The notes beneath the pieces were generated by a model. It saw only the letters and a list, made by a program, of their open reading frames with translations. It made no database searches and was not told the DNA's origin. From Anthostomella pinea (taxonomy: Eukaryota > Ascomycota > Sordariomycetes > Xylariales > Xylariaceae), in NCBI GenBank assembly GCA_963556695.1, contig CAUWAG010000007.1, forward strand, positions 1,922,001-1,986,000: a stretch of DNA of 64,000 nt. Reading direction: 5' to 3'. The number at the start of each line of letters is the position of its first letter. Positions within the stretch are counted from its first letter, which is position 1. This document shows, piece by piece, positions 21,221 through 33,100 of the stretch. The position numbers were made by a program, and so were the translations under genes.

Positions 21221-23860
21221 TCAGGGTATCCTTAAGTACTCCCCCAAGAGAAACCTGGCGCCTTGAAGACCCCATCGGGTGCGCATCATGTACCCTTGCG
21301 TGCGCGCATACTGCATAGTTAACTTGTTCCCAGACCGTCTCACGTGGGGTGTGCTCGGAGTAAGTGACCCCTCGCCATATAAAGGCGAGCCCTCGCCCGG
21401 CGTGAAACGCCAGGCTGATCCAAGGAGCTTCTCGCCCGTGCACCCCATCTCAGCCACGAGGTTGAGAACGTCGTTCCAGTGGATTTCACCAGGCCTGGTG
21501 GCTGCCTCTTCGGCTTGAAGGAGGACATACTCGAATATCTCGAGTGCTCGGTGCGACAGTCGAAACTCTTTCGTGTCGGCTTCGTCCTCACTCTACGCTG
21601 CTTATTCGTCCGCCTCTTCCGCTAGGCGATCTAGGTCGGGGACCCCACGAGTCTTCTTCTTTAGACTCCGGGGCTTTTCCCGACCGCTTTTACGGCTATC
21701 GCTAGTGTCCAGGGCAAGTCCCGCGAAGGGGAGCACCATTTCCATAGGGATTTTCGGGGCCTCTTGCATCGGTTCATTGTTCGGGCTGGCGGCCGTCTCA
21801 GCTGGAGGAGGTATAACCTGGGATTTGATGATATCCTCCAAAGCAGTATCGATGCAACCCAATGTGCGTAGCTCGCCCATCGCTTTGGTCCAGAAATCTT
21901 CCAAGTTCTCTATGGCTTTAATGATCACATGCTGGTTCTTCCGGGTCATCATTCTATCTTTCGGACTCGGAAATCGTTGTCCTGTCGGTCGGCCCGCCAA
22001 GACGGTCTCTTTTTGAAAGGTATTCTTGCCCTTGCGAAGTCGCTCCAGCGGCCGGAAAACCCCTTCCACTTCCTTCTTTAATCGCTGCTCGTGAGGCTCT
22101 CTCGTCTTTGAATCGTTGAGGTCGATGGCAAACTTGCCAGCCCAGGGCTGGAAGGCCTCTGACCGGTCGAGGATGTCGGTAAGCACAACGATGGGAAGAA
22201 GTGTCCTTGTCAAACGCTCTGACATCACGTCACGGGTCGCCGTGTCAGTTGTGGTAACTAGGGCGTCTAGAATCGTTTTCAGCCCTACCTGGGACGTCGG
22301 ACCCTTGCCAAACATCAGAATCAGTAGCGTTACGGTTTCTTCGGTCGATTGGTCTAGTTTTCTGGCGGGATATTGGCGGAAGTTTGACTTTCGCGAGTTC
22401 GTAATGAGCGAGCCAGGCTTGGTATACCTGATGTAATACTCGCGGAGCTCAGGGGATGAGAAAATCTCTTCGCCGCCGTTGAAGTATTTGATCAGGGTTC
22501 TGATAATAGACATCAGGGAAAATATCGCGTAAAGAAACGCATCTTCTAAAGGCTTTGGTAGCTCATCTTCTGGTTGCAATGTCACTGAATGAGTGGCATA
22601 TTCCTTGGCAAGGTCGTGTATAATGACAGATGCAACTCTCCATGTGGGTATCGTCTTCAAGGTTATCGTTACCATGTCTCGGATGGTAGCTTCCCATATA
22701 GGCTCGTATCCCGAACCTTGAGTACTGCCCAGTAGCTCTGGAGTGGGGTTTCCACGGTCGTCTTTCACCCAACCTTAGTGGTGATCTAGATGTTCGACAA
22801 TGGTCTGCTTGAAAGACTCCGGGTTCTCTTTCATTTGCCGTAAATTTTCTCTGGTATCGTGGCTCCACGAGCTGATCAGGTCAGATATACGGGGGAGGTT
22901 AAGCTTTTAAGGGATCCCATATGCGGTCTCCAACGCGACCATCGCGGAGGTCTTTACGGACGGCGCCTCTCGACGCGTGGTCGTGGCAGTGGATGAAAAC
23001 GGAGAGGATGGCGATGCGATCGACGAGGCTCGGACGAGTCTTGCCACCTCCGCCCGCCATCGTACCAGGAATTTGTATAGTTTTAACTGGTGTTCCAAGA
23101 CAACCATACCTTCGCCGGGCGTAGTTGCTCTGTGTCGAAGCAGTAACGCGAAGTTTTTGTCCCCAACTTCACTGGTGAGGGGAAGAAGTTCTGCATATCG
23201 ATCTCCTTCTGAGTGAAAAATCACGACATATCGTGCTAGGAATGGGCCTTGTGTGATGCGAAGTTGTCGTCCAACATGCGCCTCATAAAGGGCGGGCCTC
23301 CAGAAATGAACAGGATGTTCAGAGCTTCGGGATGAGAATAGAAGCGTCATGGACGATGGTCTAGTGCTCAGGTCTTCATTGTTGATGTAAGGCAGTGCGA
23401 ATGCTTGCGCATCTTTCTGAAGCGCCTTAGCGCCTCTGCTGCCGAGCTTCACGCGATCTTGTGTAATGGCTCCCAGGTGAGGGAGTAAGGTGTGGATGTC
23501 GGGTCGATGTCGGAGGGGTAGGGTCCCATTCCAGGCCACTGCCAAGGCAGCGCTTCGCTGCTTAGGACTCATGGTTATCTCCCAGGACGCATCAATCTTG
23601 TTTCCGTGGGTAGTCCGAAATCCCTTCAGCTGCTCGAATGATGTCAGAACGCGCTGACCAAGGAGTTAAATTCGGTGATTGTAGTCAGCTGCTGATATCA
23701 GGGCAGGGAGCGGGAAACCATCGTTTCCGCCTTAACCGAAGGACATCAGGTACAAATTGGCATCATCACGCTCCGGGTTGAAGTTGTAGAAAGCATGCCA
23801 GGTGGGATCCGGCCGCGAGAGCCAATCGTGGATATCCATCGTTGTCACGCGTGTACGGGA
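21221..23860 (-). pseudogene. Large fungal helical protein family (Ipa-like), copy 2, six RIP-like stops
   Basis: One uninterrupted minus-strand frame can be followed from about 23860 (MDIHDWLSRPDPTWHAFYNF) to 21221. Family signatures in order are FEQLKGFRTTHGNKIDASW, RHRPDIHTLLPHLG, YINNEDLSTRPSSM, PGEGMVVLEHQLKLYKFLV, LLILMFGKGPTSQVGLKTIL, and FRLSHRALEIFEYVLL with EIHWNDVLNLVAEMGCTGEK at the C-terminus. The frame is never shifted, but it is interrupted by six stops: 23732-23734, 23666-23668, 22907-22909, 22775-22777, 21602-21604 (all TAA) and 21593-21595 (TAG). Each is one C-to-T transition from CAA or CAG. The last ~40 codons no longer match the family. The function of the family is unknown. 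Copy 1 is at 5.8-8.7 kb. Confidence 0.8.
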
Positions 23861-24895
23861 TCAGGGTCGTCGGTATGTTGTCAGGGTGAGGTAGGATCGG
23901 TGGTTGTGGGGGATGGGGGAGCGGAGAGGGCGGTTTACGCGTCGTACTGGAGGATACAGATCTTGTTGTTGGCGAGGGATAGTACGTGATCATGGTCTTC
24001 TTCTGACGATGATGATGACGATGATGGTTTGCGTTGCTCCCGGGGAGGCGAGTGCGTCGAAAGATGGCTTCTTGGGGATGCGAGAAGTGCCAGTAACTTG
24101 AACCCACCACACTAGGTGCCGAATTGGGCCCCCCTCCACACCACGCATTCCACAGTTAGCAACACCATACTTGAGTGCGCGTCCTCTAAACCCCGAAGGC
24201 AGAAGTCTATGAGTTCAGGGGTGACTGGAACGAAAGTCTGTAGCACGCCTGCTAGGTCTTGCGTGTTGATGAAGGGAGCTGTGAAAGCCCCATGCCAGAT
24301 TTTAGCTCATCCTTCCTGCCACTGTTCAGTTCCCCACCTGGGGCAGAGAACCCTCTCTTTACTTGAAGTACTTCACATAGGCCTGGCCGGTGGTGACTTG
24401 GAGAGGCTTCTTTTCAGCTGCTGATCAAAATCTCGTTCCGCCGAAGACTCTTCCCTAGAGCAGCCATTTCCTTCACCAAAGCAAATCATCGAGTTACATA
24501 AGAAATGAACGGGTAAAACAGTGACATTATATAACGGCAGTTCAGCTGACGGATCATTAGACGCTGACCCGGGCTACCCGAAAGAGTTGCGGAGGTACAC
24601 GAAAGCCTCAGTTGATGGGAGACATTGGGATATTTATTTTTGTGAAATGGGTACCATATGTTTGGGTAGGACATTCAGGCTGATGCCATGAATAAACCTA
24701 CGAGTATGATTTTATCTGATGACCAGACTTCTCTCCGCGCTTCTAACACACCAAGGAGATCATGGGGATGCAAACGTCATCCTCATAAGAACTATGCTCC
24801 GGCATCCCGGTCCTGTGGGTGTTGTTCACTCCAAGCCGAGAAGCCACTGTCAGGCTTTTGATGGAGTGTTTGCTCTAGCATTCCCCAACCAGGAG
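23861..24895. other. Intergenic, no gene recognised
   Basis: A histidine-rich minus frame over the left part (23766-24110) is out of frame with the pseudogene and low in complexity (TCATCATCATCGTC-like repeats). Nothing else is supported. Confidence 0.4.
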
Positions 24896-26004
24896 CTATC
24901 CACCAGGCCTCTCAGCCATTAAAAGACTATCGCTGGTGAAATCATCCCAGACGAAGCAGCAACCATTGTCCACCATAACAGGGTTCGGCTTGGTCTTGTG
25001 TGCAGCAACTTGCTCCGACTGCATCTCCCGCTTCAAACCCCAGTCCAGAGTTCGAAAGCGGTCATCCACTATATACCAGAGCAGGCCCCCGAGCTAGGTT
25101 TGGCGTCGTGCGTCCGGATCTAGTGCCTAGCGTCTAGCAGGCGCTGCATAGCAAGCCCATTGTCGACGCCGGGGGCGAGGTTAATGCCCATGGCGTAGCT
25201 GTCCTTGAGTGCATGTAGCATGCCCAGAACCCGCAGACGTGGAGTTGAATTGGCGAAGTTGGATAGTGTGGGCTTCGCGGTGTCGTAGCCGTGGGGCGAG
25301 TACACGATGGCATCGTGCTGTGTCGCATCCCCTTTCCCCTCATTCTCCCCATCGTCGTCCTTATGCGACCATAGGGTCGCGATGCAGTGTTGCAGGTGGC
25401 TCGCGGGCGGCAGGCGCATGACGGTTAGCCAGCTTGGGAGAGGGTAACCCGGATGTGTGTTACGCCACGAGGAACCAGTTTCATCAGAGAATGCACGCAT
25501 CTCGACGACGCGATCGAAATGATGCCACCCGTCGATGGCGTGCTTCGCTGCCGGGTCCGCCACCACGGGAATCGAGGGCGCGAAGGTGACCAGAGAATCT
25601 CTGTCGCAGTGATCCTTCACCGACATACAGATGAACAAGGCGTCGACACCCGCGTTCGCCGCACTTGCATCGTAGTTCTGCCCGTTAGCGCCTCGATCTG
25701 GGCGACAACGCAATCGACAGCGGTGCCATTAGGGACAGCCGGCGGGTCCGGAAGCGACACCTTGGCAAACAGGGGCGAAAAATATGTGATTGGGTGGCCT
25801 GAGAGCCAGGGGTCCTGCACGACGTGGTAGAAGAACTTTCCCGTTGAGGCGCGTTCTTTGGCGGGACGCGGGTACGAATACAGCCACGAGTTGTCCCCGT
25901 TGAGTTGACCATGAGCGGACGGAGCGTCTGCGGCGCTTTGGACCCAGCTGCCTCAGACTTGGCGAAGAAAGTCCTCAGCGTCTCAGCTCTGCTGATCGAG
26001 GCCA
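24896..26004 (-). pseudogene. Metallo-beta-lactamase-fold protein, multiply frameshifted
   Basis: The start MASISRAETLRTFFAKSEAA is at 26004. After a one-base shift near 25905 the family continues as NGDNSWLYSYPRPAKERAST, FFYHVVQDPWLSGHPITYFS and PAVPNGTAVDCVVAQIEAL. A second shift near 25685 leads to LFICMSVKDHCDRDSLVTF (the degenerate metal-site region, DHC in place of HxHxDH), SIPVVADPAAKHAIDGWHHF, PLPSWLTVMRLP, AIVYSPHGYDTAK and MGINLAPGVDNGLAMQRLL. The codon after LLDARH is TAG (25120-25122), where relatives have Trp, then IRTHDAK. A last shift gives LLWYIVDDRFRTLDWGLK and MVDNGCCFVWDD, ending at 24896. Three shifts and a nonsense codon make a dead gene. The intact family is of unknown function in fungi. 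Confidence 0.75.
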
Positions 26005-26679
26005 TGATAAGTTCGATGTGCTTGTCAGGTTAACCGTAGATACCTGCTGTTGGCTTCGATAGATCTCGAGGTGGCGTAGAGGCTCTGGGGCTTGCTGGAA
26101 TCTGAAGAGAGTGAGTCTCTGGGGTGATGAGCTGGGCTTCCGACAGAGTGCCCAGCCACTGTGGTACATGTTGGGTTTGAACACCTCAACCAACAAACCA
26201 ACCAGCCAACCGACCAAACGGCCGACCAACCAACCAACACGCAGGGTTCAGCTTCCTTGCGTCGCACGAGTAATTTGCGGCTAGGACTTACTCATCCCTA
26301 GTCAAGCATGCCGACTCCGTATATTCCAACCGTCAGGGGCCTACGATCTAATAGGGCACCTTAGTTCATCCTTATTTGTTAGTGGGCTCAGATACCAATA
26401 CTGAGAAAACTTTAACCCAGAACGGTATCCTGTTTATGGGCTGCGTAGTGTGGAGTACCAAGAACTCGAACCGTTGTAGGCATTAGTCGCTCGACAACAT
26501 GGCACTGTGATGCGTCTAATATGTAGGTCGTGGTTTGGGATATTCTGTTCTGGCAACGCCTTTGGGACTGTCTGGGGTCAATGCCCATACTACCTAAGCA
26601 TAGATCATTCCTTTGGCCTCCAATCGAAGGTCAAGGGGGTTTCCTCGAAAGAACGGGTCAGGCTAGCTAAGACACCCAC
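26005..26679. other. Intergenic with CCAA microsatellite
   Basis: Positions about 26188-26240 are an imperfect (CCAA)n/(CCGA)n tract. No gene is seen in the remainder. Confidence 0.5.
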
Positions 26680-27480
26680 CCTAATGGGTCAGACAGTTGT
26701 CCCTGAAGTGCAGGTGACCTCGTGAGTTCTACACCTGGTGTAAAAACATCAGCGTTTCGAACTCTGGTCGGTCCCCCTCCATTCAGCAGCTCTTTCGCAG
26801 TAGCCAGGTTGTCCTTGTGGGCTGCGATGTGAAGAGCTGTCTCCATGGACATAGACGGCGCATCAACGTCGGAACTTGGCACTCATCTCGACCAGCTCCT
26901 TGACCAAGGTGCTGTCTTTTCTCTGAGCCGCACAGTGCAGCACGATGAATCCGAGGGCGCCCGGGTAGTTGATGTCGACTCCCTTCTGCTGCAGCATCTT
27001 GATAAAGGCGGATTGACGAGTCGGGCGGCCATGTGCATAGGAGCGTCGTAAGAAACGTTCCGCCCAGTCAAAAGACCTTGGCGTAGTGCTGGTCGGTTTG
27101 CGGCGAATAGCGTGAAGTGATATTCAAGAACACCTGTAATTGTGAGCCAGTATTAGTACGCTGATATAGAGGCGTGCTACTGGTTCTGTGGGATGGACAC
27201 ATCCCTGTTTTGCAGTCTGAGCTGCAATACGCATAGTCGTAATCCCATCCTTGTCTACGACCTTGGCGAGTATTTCTTCCTTGGTGGCTTTCTCTTTCTG
27301 AGCGATTTTGACTAGGCGGGTGTCGAGCTAGGTTACAACCGCACGTCGGGCAGGCTCGAAGAGGAGCTCAACAATCAGCGGATGATACCGTGATAGGCAT
27401 TGTGAATGAGCGACAGATACTCTAACAGGTAACGCGTGATGCAAGACCTGGAGTGGCAGAAGGTGAGGCAATCAAACGAG
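26680..27480 (-). pseudogene. Ankyrin-repeat protein, fragmentary
   Basis: The minus strand carries ankyrin-like helices in several frames. KATKEEILAKVVDKDGITTM and RIAAQTAKQGC lie near 27210-27300, preceded by a TAG at about 27327. NVSYDAPMHMAARLVNPPL lies at about 27015-27060. ALGFIVLHCAAQRKDSTLVK is in a shifted frame, and SMETALHIAAHKDNLATAKE (26780-26840) is in a third. ALHIAAHKDNL matches the ankyrin TPLHxAA signature. At least two shifts and one stop indicate decay. Ankyrin repeats are protein-binding modules; no other domain is visible. Confidence 0.6.
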
Positions 27481-28019
27481 CACAGGTAGCGGAATACTAA
27501 CAGCGAGGGTGTTGATGTGGAACGGAAGAGAGGGTGAGGTGCATGGCGCTCACTTTATAGATTGGGATAGAAGTAGAAGTCTGCTTCCAATCAACGCAGC
27601 ATCGATAGCTCGCCTGACAATGGATAGTTGTTATTTATATAGCTGCTGTACAGCTAGAAGTGAATGGTTGAGGGTCAGAGGACCTATGCTACAGTGAGCT
27701 GCATCGTAGTGTGTGCTGTGCAGGTCCATCCACTTGGTACCATCCATTGAAGGTCGCCGCTGGTATCCTATTACTGTTTGTTTTGGCAGAGGCGCATTTA
27801 TCATCCGAGTTTACCCCAATGGTGCAAACTTCTTAGACTGTAGGATGGGTTCTTGCTGTGATGCGTGTCCTTTTACGATGTAAACGTAGGTCACATATCT
27901 CAAAGGAACTGGCAACTGTACCAGAGCAGCCGTTCAGTGTCTTGTCATTGTAAGGGGTCCTATCTTCTAAATACAGCTTGAGATAAAGCGCTACCAATGC
28001 AATAACAGGCTTCCCTGCC
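27481..28019. other. Intergenic, no gene seen
   Basis: 3' flank of the methyltransferase-like gene. No recognisable feature. Confidence 0.4.
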
Positions 28020-28913
28020 CTAATCTTCAAAGGTGACAAGCACCTTGAAACTGCCTTGGGCAGGCTCCTGGACAGATATATATGTATCGATTCTTGCGAT
28101 TTCCCCATCTCCCGTGTAGCCATCCTTGGCATCGTCCCAGAGCTTTTCCCACGACTTTTCATTGTGGGTTGCGGCGGCCCAGGGCCCGCTTAGTTGAGCT
28201 TCCGCCATTGTCCAACCTGTGATCAGTGCCGCGGCGCCTTTCTGTTTCTTAGCTAACATATAGAGAAGATTCGCTGCTATATCTTTCTGTTCTTTGTCCT
28301 TCCTGAACAAGTGGAACAGCCTCGATGCATATACGATGGAGAACCTGTGGTTGTCGAGCTTGCTGCCCTTTATCAAATCGAGCTTGGTGAGATCGACACC
28401 GCCATAGAGCTGGTCGTCATCGAGGTGACTTTTTCCAAAGGCTTTCTTGCCCATCGCGAAGAACTCCCCTTTCAAGTCAGTCCCGAAAAGCTTCTCTTTG
28501 GTAACACCATCCTTGAGAAGCCAATGGAGGTCTGGAAGAGGACCTGATCCTACGTCGAGCAAGGACTGCTCATCGTTCCCCCGCAGCCGACCTAGGACGT
28601 CGTCTTCGTACCACGGCAATCCGGGTATGGTGGGAGTGAGGAAAGCATATGACATAAAATACGAATTTCTCTCTCCCATCATGATCGACTCCGAACGTGC
28701 TGCCAGAACCCTGTCTTCCATATCATCCTCCGAGATTGGGTCACCTGATTTTTTTGCCATCGCATGAAAGAGCGATTTCAGCTCTTCGGGCATCTCATCC
28801 CGAGAAACAATGGGTGACAGGTTGACAGAGTTGCTCCTTGTGTCGATACTGGTAGGCGACGGGGTAACGTGGGCTATCAGCCCAGCTATGAGCAGGAGCT
28901 TTGAAACAATCAT
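28020..28913 (-). CDS. Methyltransferase-like protein with signal peptide
   Basis: A single exon encodes 297 residues. The N-terminus MIVSKLLLIAGLIAHVTPSP is a credible secretory signal, followed by a short propeptide-like region. The core has a class I SAM-methyltransferase pattern: SLLDVGSGPLPDLHWLL (motif I, E/DxGxGxP), LFGTDLKGEFFAMGKKAFG (acidic residue after beta-2), a helical insert, then NHRFSIVYASRLFHLFRKDK (beta-4 and the following helix, as in fungal ..IYAGSFFHLF.. relatives) and NLLYMLAKKQKGAAALITG (beta-5). Relatives in fungal gene clusters are cytosolic, so a secretory leader is unusual. The substrate is unknown. The neighbourhood is decayed, yet this frame is undamaged. Confidence 0.7.
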   Translation of the reverse strand: MIVSKLLLIAGLIAHVTPSPTSIDTRSNSVNLSPIVSRDEMPEELKSLFHAMAKKSGDPISEDDMEDRVLAARSESIMMGERNSYFMSYAFLTPTIPGLPWYEDDVLGRLRGNDEQSLLDVGSGPLPDLHWLLKDGVTKEKLFGTDLKGEFFAMGKKAFGKSHLDDDQLYGGVDLTKLDLIKGSKLDNHRFSIVYASRLFHLFRKDKEQKDIAANLLYMLAKKQKGAAALITGWTMAEAQLSGPWAAATHNEKSWEKLWDDAKDGYTGDGEIARIDTYISVQEPAQGSFKVLVTFED

Positions 28914-30146
28914 TGTGCCGAAAGATGGAGTTGACTCGTGCCGTGGGTGGTTGTTCTCGTTCAGTTGGTGTGATCTGAGATCTGATTGTGGTATTCTGGA
29001 TGCAGTCTATCTACTTTTGAACACGTACGAATTTGCCTCTTTTGCATGGGCTTGAACTGAGCCGCATTTGCCGCCTTCCTATTCTAGGTAATGGTTCTAT
29101 AAATGGGTGGTAACTTCATTAGAGGCGAACTGACGAGCTGACCGACAGGGCTGACCGGCTCGGCGCGACGCAGGCACCCATCTTAAACGCGGAATTGACG
29201 AATAGTGTTTAAAAGATAACGAGATTGGATTGGATCAACCGACGACCTACCACTTTAAATGCCCTTAAACACCCACTTGGTGCTACGTGTCAGCGCGTTC
29301 TCCGAGAATGTGGCGGGGTGTAGGTGGATAGGGGGATGGAGGGTGTGACAGCCTGCACGGACCTTCCCACATGACAAGCCGATACTTCCCAATAAGGGAA
29401 GGATCTGACCAGAGGATCCCCTTAAAGGGGCAACCTCCCACTGTACCTATCTCTCTCTCTCTCTTCCTTTCCTCTCTAGTCTTGATATTCTCGTCAATAG
29501 AGTAATAGCTGCTTGCTGCAGGCCATGTCCCAGCTCCCCAGTATGATCGCCGTGACAGAGGGCGGGGGAGGATCGAATCCTCCATCCGTCATCTTGGCAT
29601 AAATCCCCATAATTTTCGCTGACTCCGAACCTAAATCAATATTTAGTTCCTTTTAGACTTGTAGAATTTCTAAAGAGGGACTCGGTTCCTGGTGCTTCTT
29701 TGGAGTTGATAGTAAGCAATGGAGTGGAAACGTAGTCTAACAATCTCAGAGAGGACTTCAGCTCGAGGTCTGTGCTCCTTCAAGACGGCGTCTCTCGAAT
29801 AGAAACTTTGATGAAAAATCGCAAGGCTTAACAATCAAATTACCCTCATGTTTGCACCAAGTGCGCAGTTGAAGGTCATGGACGTACAATGCTGACCTGA
29901 ACGTCGTCTTACCAGGCACAAGTAGTGGTCTAATTGCAACTATGACAATGATCTTTAGCCGGCGATCTCGCTCCGCTTTCCCACTACAGGCCCGGATTCG
30001 TGTTCCAACTGTACGATCTTGCATGCATTACCATCATCCTTCCCTTTGGTTCCACTCAAAGGACGTCAAAACGTTGTGGGCCCTTAACCTGGAATTGCAT
30101 CGAGCGAAGCAGCCGCTGCACTCTTACTTAGGGTGTATTTGAACCT
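28914..30146. other. Intergenic with CT microsatellite
   Basis: Contains a (CT)n tract at about 29451-29462 and a palindrome (GGAGGATTCGATCCTCC) at about 29568. Open frames are short and lack family character. Confidence 0.4.
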
Positions 30147-33100
30147 GTTTTGTTTGTTTGTTTGTTTTTTATTTAACGTGGGGATTGCTCCTCAGTAGTG
30201 CAAACCACGCCTCCCAGAGCCTCTGTATCGCAGGGTTGTGGAGGTATCAAGATAATAAGTACAGTCAGTCCCGCTCACGGGCCCATCCCTGTTGTTGTGG
30301 CGTTATGACCTTGGGGTCATCCATCTGGTCCTTCAAGAAAAGCTATCTATTGGGGGCAGATTGTTGAAAAGAACTTGCTCTTCTCTATGAATTTTGCTCA
30401 TTCTGTGCTCCTCTCCCTTAAGTATTATAAACAAGCTGTCCTAGGCGAGTACCTAGGCAGCAGCCGGTTTTTCCCCAGTCTCTTACAGAAGAAAATGTGT
30501 TGTGGTGTTTTCTTTTCACCACAGCTGCAGTGATCATTCGAGTCTGTATGTCCAAAGCGTTCATGGTATCTGGCAAAGTCGCCATGTCCAGATCTGGCCG
30601 CTAGAAGTCTGTGTAAAGTACTCCTCTTAAAAGATATAAGGTCTCTTTTAGTTATTATATGTGAGTATATTTCCTAATATTTAGGTTCTGATTGGTCTTT
30701 TTATCATTGGTTGAATTCTTTTTTGCCCTTTCTTTTGAGATCTTTCTTGACCCAAGAGATTATAAGAAGGTTTATTATGTCTGTTTTTAGCATGGTACCT
30801 TTTTTTGCTAGTGTGTCGGCAGCTTCGTTGCTATCAATATCTCTGTGTCCAGGAATCCACTTGACGGTCACTCCAGGAGTGTGTACTGTGGCAAGTTCTT
30901 GAAATCGTAGAAAAATGTTCTGTGATGTCTCGGGTGGAGTCCCATTGAGCCCATCTACCACTGACATGTTGTCCAGGCAGACATATAGCTGTTTTCCGTG
31001 TCTAATTGCCCTGGCTGCTGCAAGACCTTAGAGAGCACCATGGACTTCAGCATCTATTACTTCTGCTTGGAGAAGTCTGTCCTTTCCCCGGTATACTTCT
31101 TGTGTAGTGCCGCCTTTCCTGATAATATAACCCTATTCAGTGCGGGTTGTGCCTTGGTCGTCTAACTGTGATCCATCTGAATAGATGACAAGGTCAGTAT
31201 TTACGTTTCTTTCTTGTAGTCATTGCTTAAAGAGCTTTGTTTTTTTGTCTTTGTCTTTATGGATTAGGGGCTTCTTCTATGATGGCCTGGTAAGTGTTGG
31301 TCTCTGGAAGTCAGGGACTAGCTAGAAGCTCTTTTGTAGCCTTGTTGGATTCTTGCGAGCTTGTATTTGGAGCCTGCCAACAAGAGGGTGTCTCTGGTCT
31401 ATTCGTCCTAGTCGGAGGCTGTGACGTCGTCTTATTGACTCTGCAAGAACTCCTGCTGGGGGAATCTGCAATTCAAAGTGTAGGATATGTCCAGGGTGTG
31501 TTTTCCAGACTGGCAAGATAGCCCTGATCGCTGTTCGTAGTACGGCATCTATTGTTCCAAGAAGCCCCTTAATGCGACATGCTGATGTCCCACCTAAGCT
31601 CCCAACTTTCTCGATTCCTGGGTACCAGGCCTCCAGGCCGTGTGTAAGAATATGAATAATACAAGCTTTCACAGCCCTCTTGGTTGACTTTACTGGAAGT
31701 CCTTTGACTGTGTTGCATAGCCCTTGAAGGTGATTTGCTACCTTATTAGCTTTCTTGGCCCAGTAAGAAACGTGATTTTTGAAGTTTAGTTTTCTATCTA
31801 AGAAGACACCCAGCCATCGCATGGAGTCCTTTGCTGTTTTGTTCATTGTCCCGTGGCGGATTGGAGGGTTGTTTAAGTTCTTTTTCCTTAAGAACTGCAT
31901 GATCTCAGTTTTGTCAGGGTCAAATTTAATAGCGTTATTATGTCTCTATTGACTGAGCAAGTAAAGATTTTTAGAAGCCTTTATAGCTGTTTCTTTAAGG
32001 TTCTTTCTAATGCAGAGAGTCGCTAGGTCGGCTGTATATCCAAAGCGTCTCTTTTTCATACCAAGTCGGGCACAGATTGGCTCTGTATACAGCATGTAAA
32101 GGATTAGAGAGGCTGGTGAGCCTTGTGGTAGCCCACAAGTGAGAGCTTTGATATCAGTCACAATACCTTCAAACCGAACCCTTGCGGACCGCTCGGACAT
32201 GAATGACTGGACCCATCTTATGAGAAAGCCCGGCCAGCCCTGTTCTCTTATGCGAACCACCAGCCGTCCCATTAGGGCAGCATCAAAGGCCCCTTTCATA
32301 TCTGACGTGACTACTGTTACAACAAGGCCTTGGTCAAGGGCCTGCTCAATATCATGTATGAGTGCGGCTACCAGGTCAGTGGCAGAGCGCTTTGGTAGAG
32401 CTCCAAAATATTGTGGAGCTAGAATTCCAAGTTTGACAATAAACCAGGTAATTCTTTTTGCGATAAGTCGTTCTAGGCCTTTGCCAAGACATGACAGTAG
32501 CGATATTGGTCTGTAGGCCCTGGGATTGGAGTAGTCTTTCTTTCCTGGTTTTAGAATCATCACCACCTCAGCTACTTTGAATGGTTTAGGGTGGTGTCCA
32601 ATCTGTAGGCAGGTCTGGAAAAGGGCTCTGATATGTTCCCCAATGAATGGCCAGCAAGCTTTCAGAATCCGTACTGTGAGGGTATCTATTCCCGGAGAGT
32701 TGCTCTTGGTCCCTAAAGTACACCCTTCAGCCTCTTCCAGTCCGACATGGTATTCAAGGGGGATGTGTGGCTTGGGTTATATGATCTGAGCGGATCAGGG
32801 GTCGATAATATCGTTGTCTGAGATACTTCGTTCAAGCGTGGCTGAGCGTAATGCATTTGCCTTGTTCTCTTATGACTCGAATATTTGGTCTCCTATGATG
32901 ATTAGAGGGGAACGCAATCCTGCTGATAGCTTGTATCAAGAGACGATTCTGTATAGGTCCTTTGACTCAGTTGCTGAATTGATTAGAGTCTGTCAGTACT
33001 CTCTCTTAGCTTTCCGAACCACGCGGTGAAATTCCCGTTGGGCTGAATTCCACCCTTCTTGGCTTATAGTCTGTTTAAAAAGGGCCCTGTATGTCTGAAC

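Noticed and set aside
26188..26240. Repeated GWL-type peptide (VGWSAVWSVGWLVCWL) in an open frame
   Set aside because: It is the translation of a (CCAA)n microsatellite; no start, domain or codon bias supports a gene.
18203..28913. A secondary-metabolite cluster (FAD oxidase, P450, MBL fold, methyltransferase)
   Set aside because: No polyketide, peptide or terpene synthase is present; the P450 and MBL genes are relics, and the methyltransferase has a secretory leader. Proximity alone is not enough.
29560..29590. tRNA-like T-arm (GGAGGATTCGATCCTCC)
   Set aside because: A simple palindrome. No D-arm, anticodon arm or acceptor stem pairs around it on either strand.
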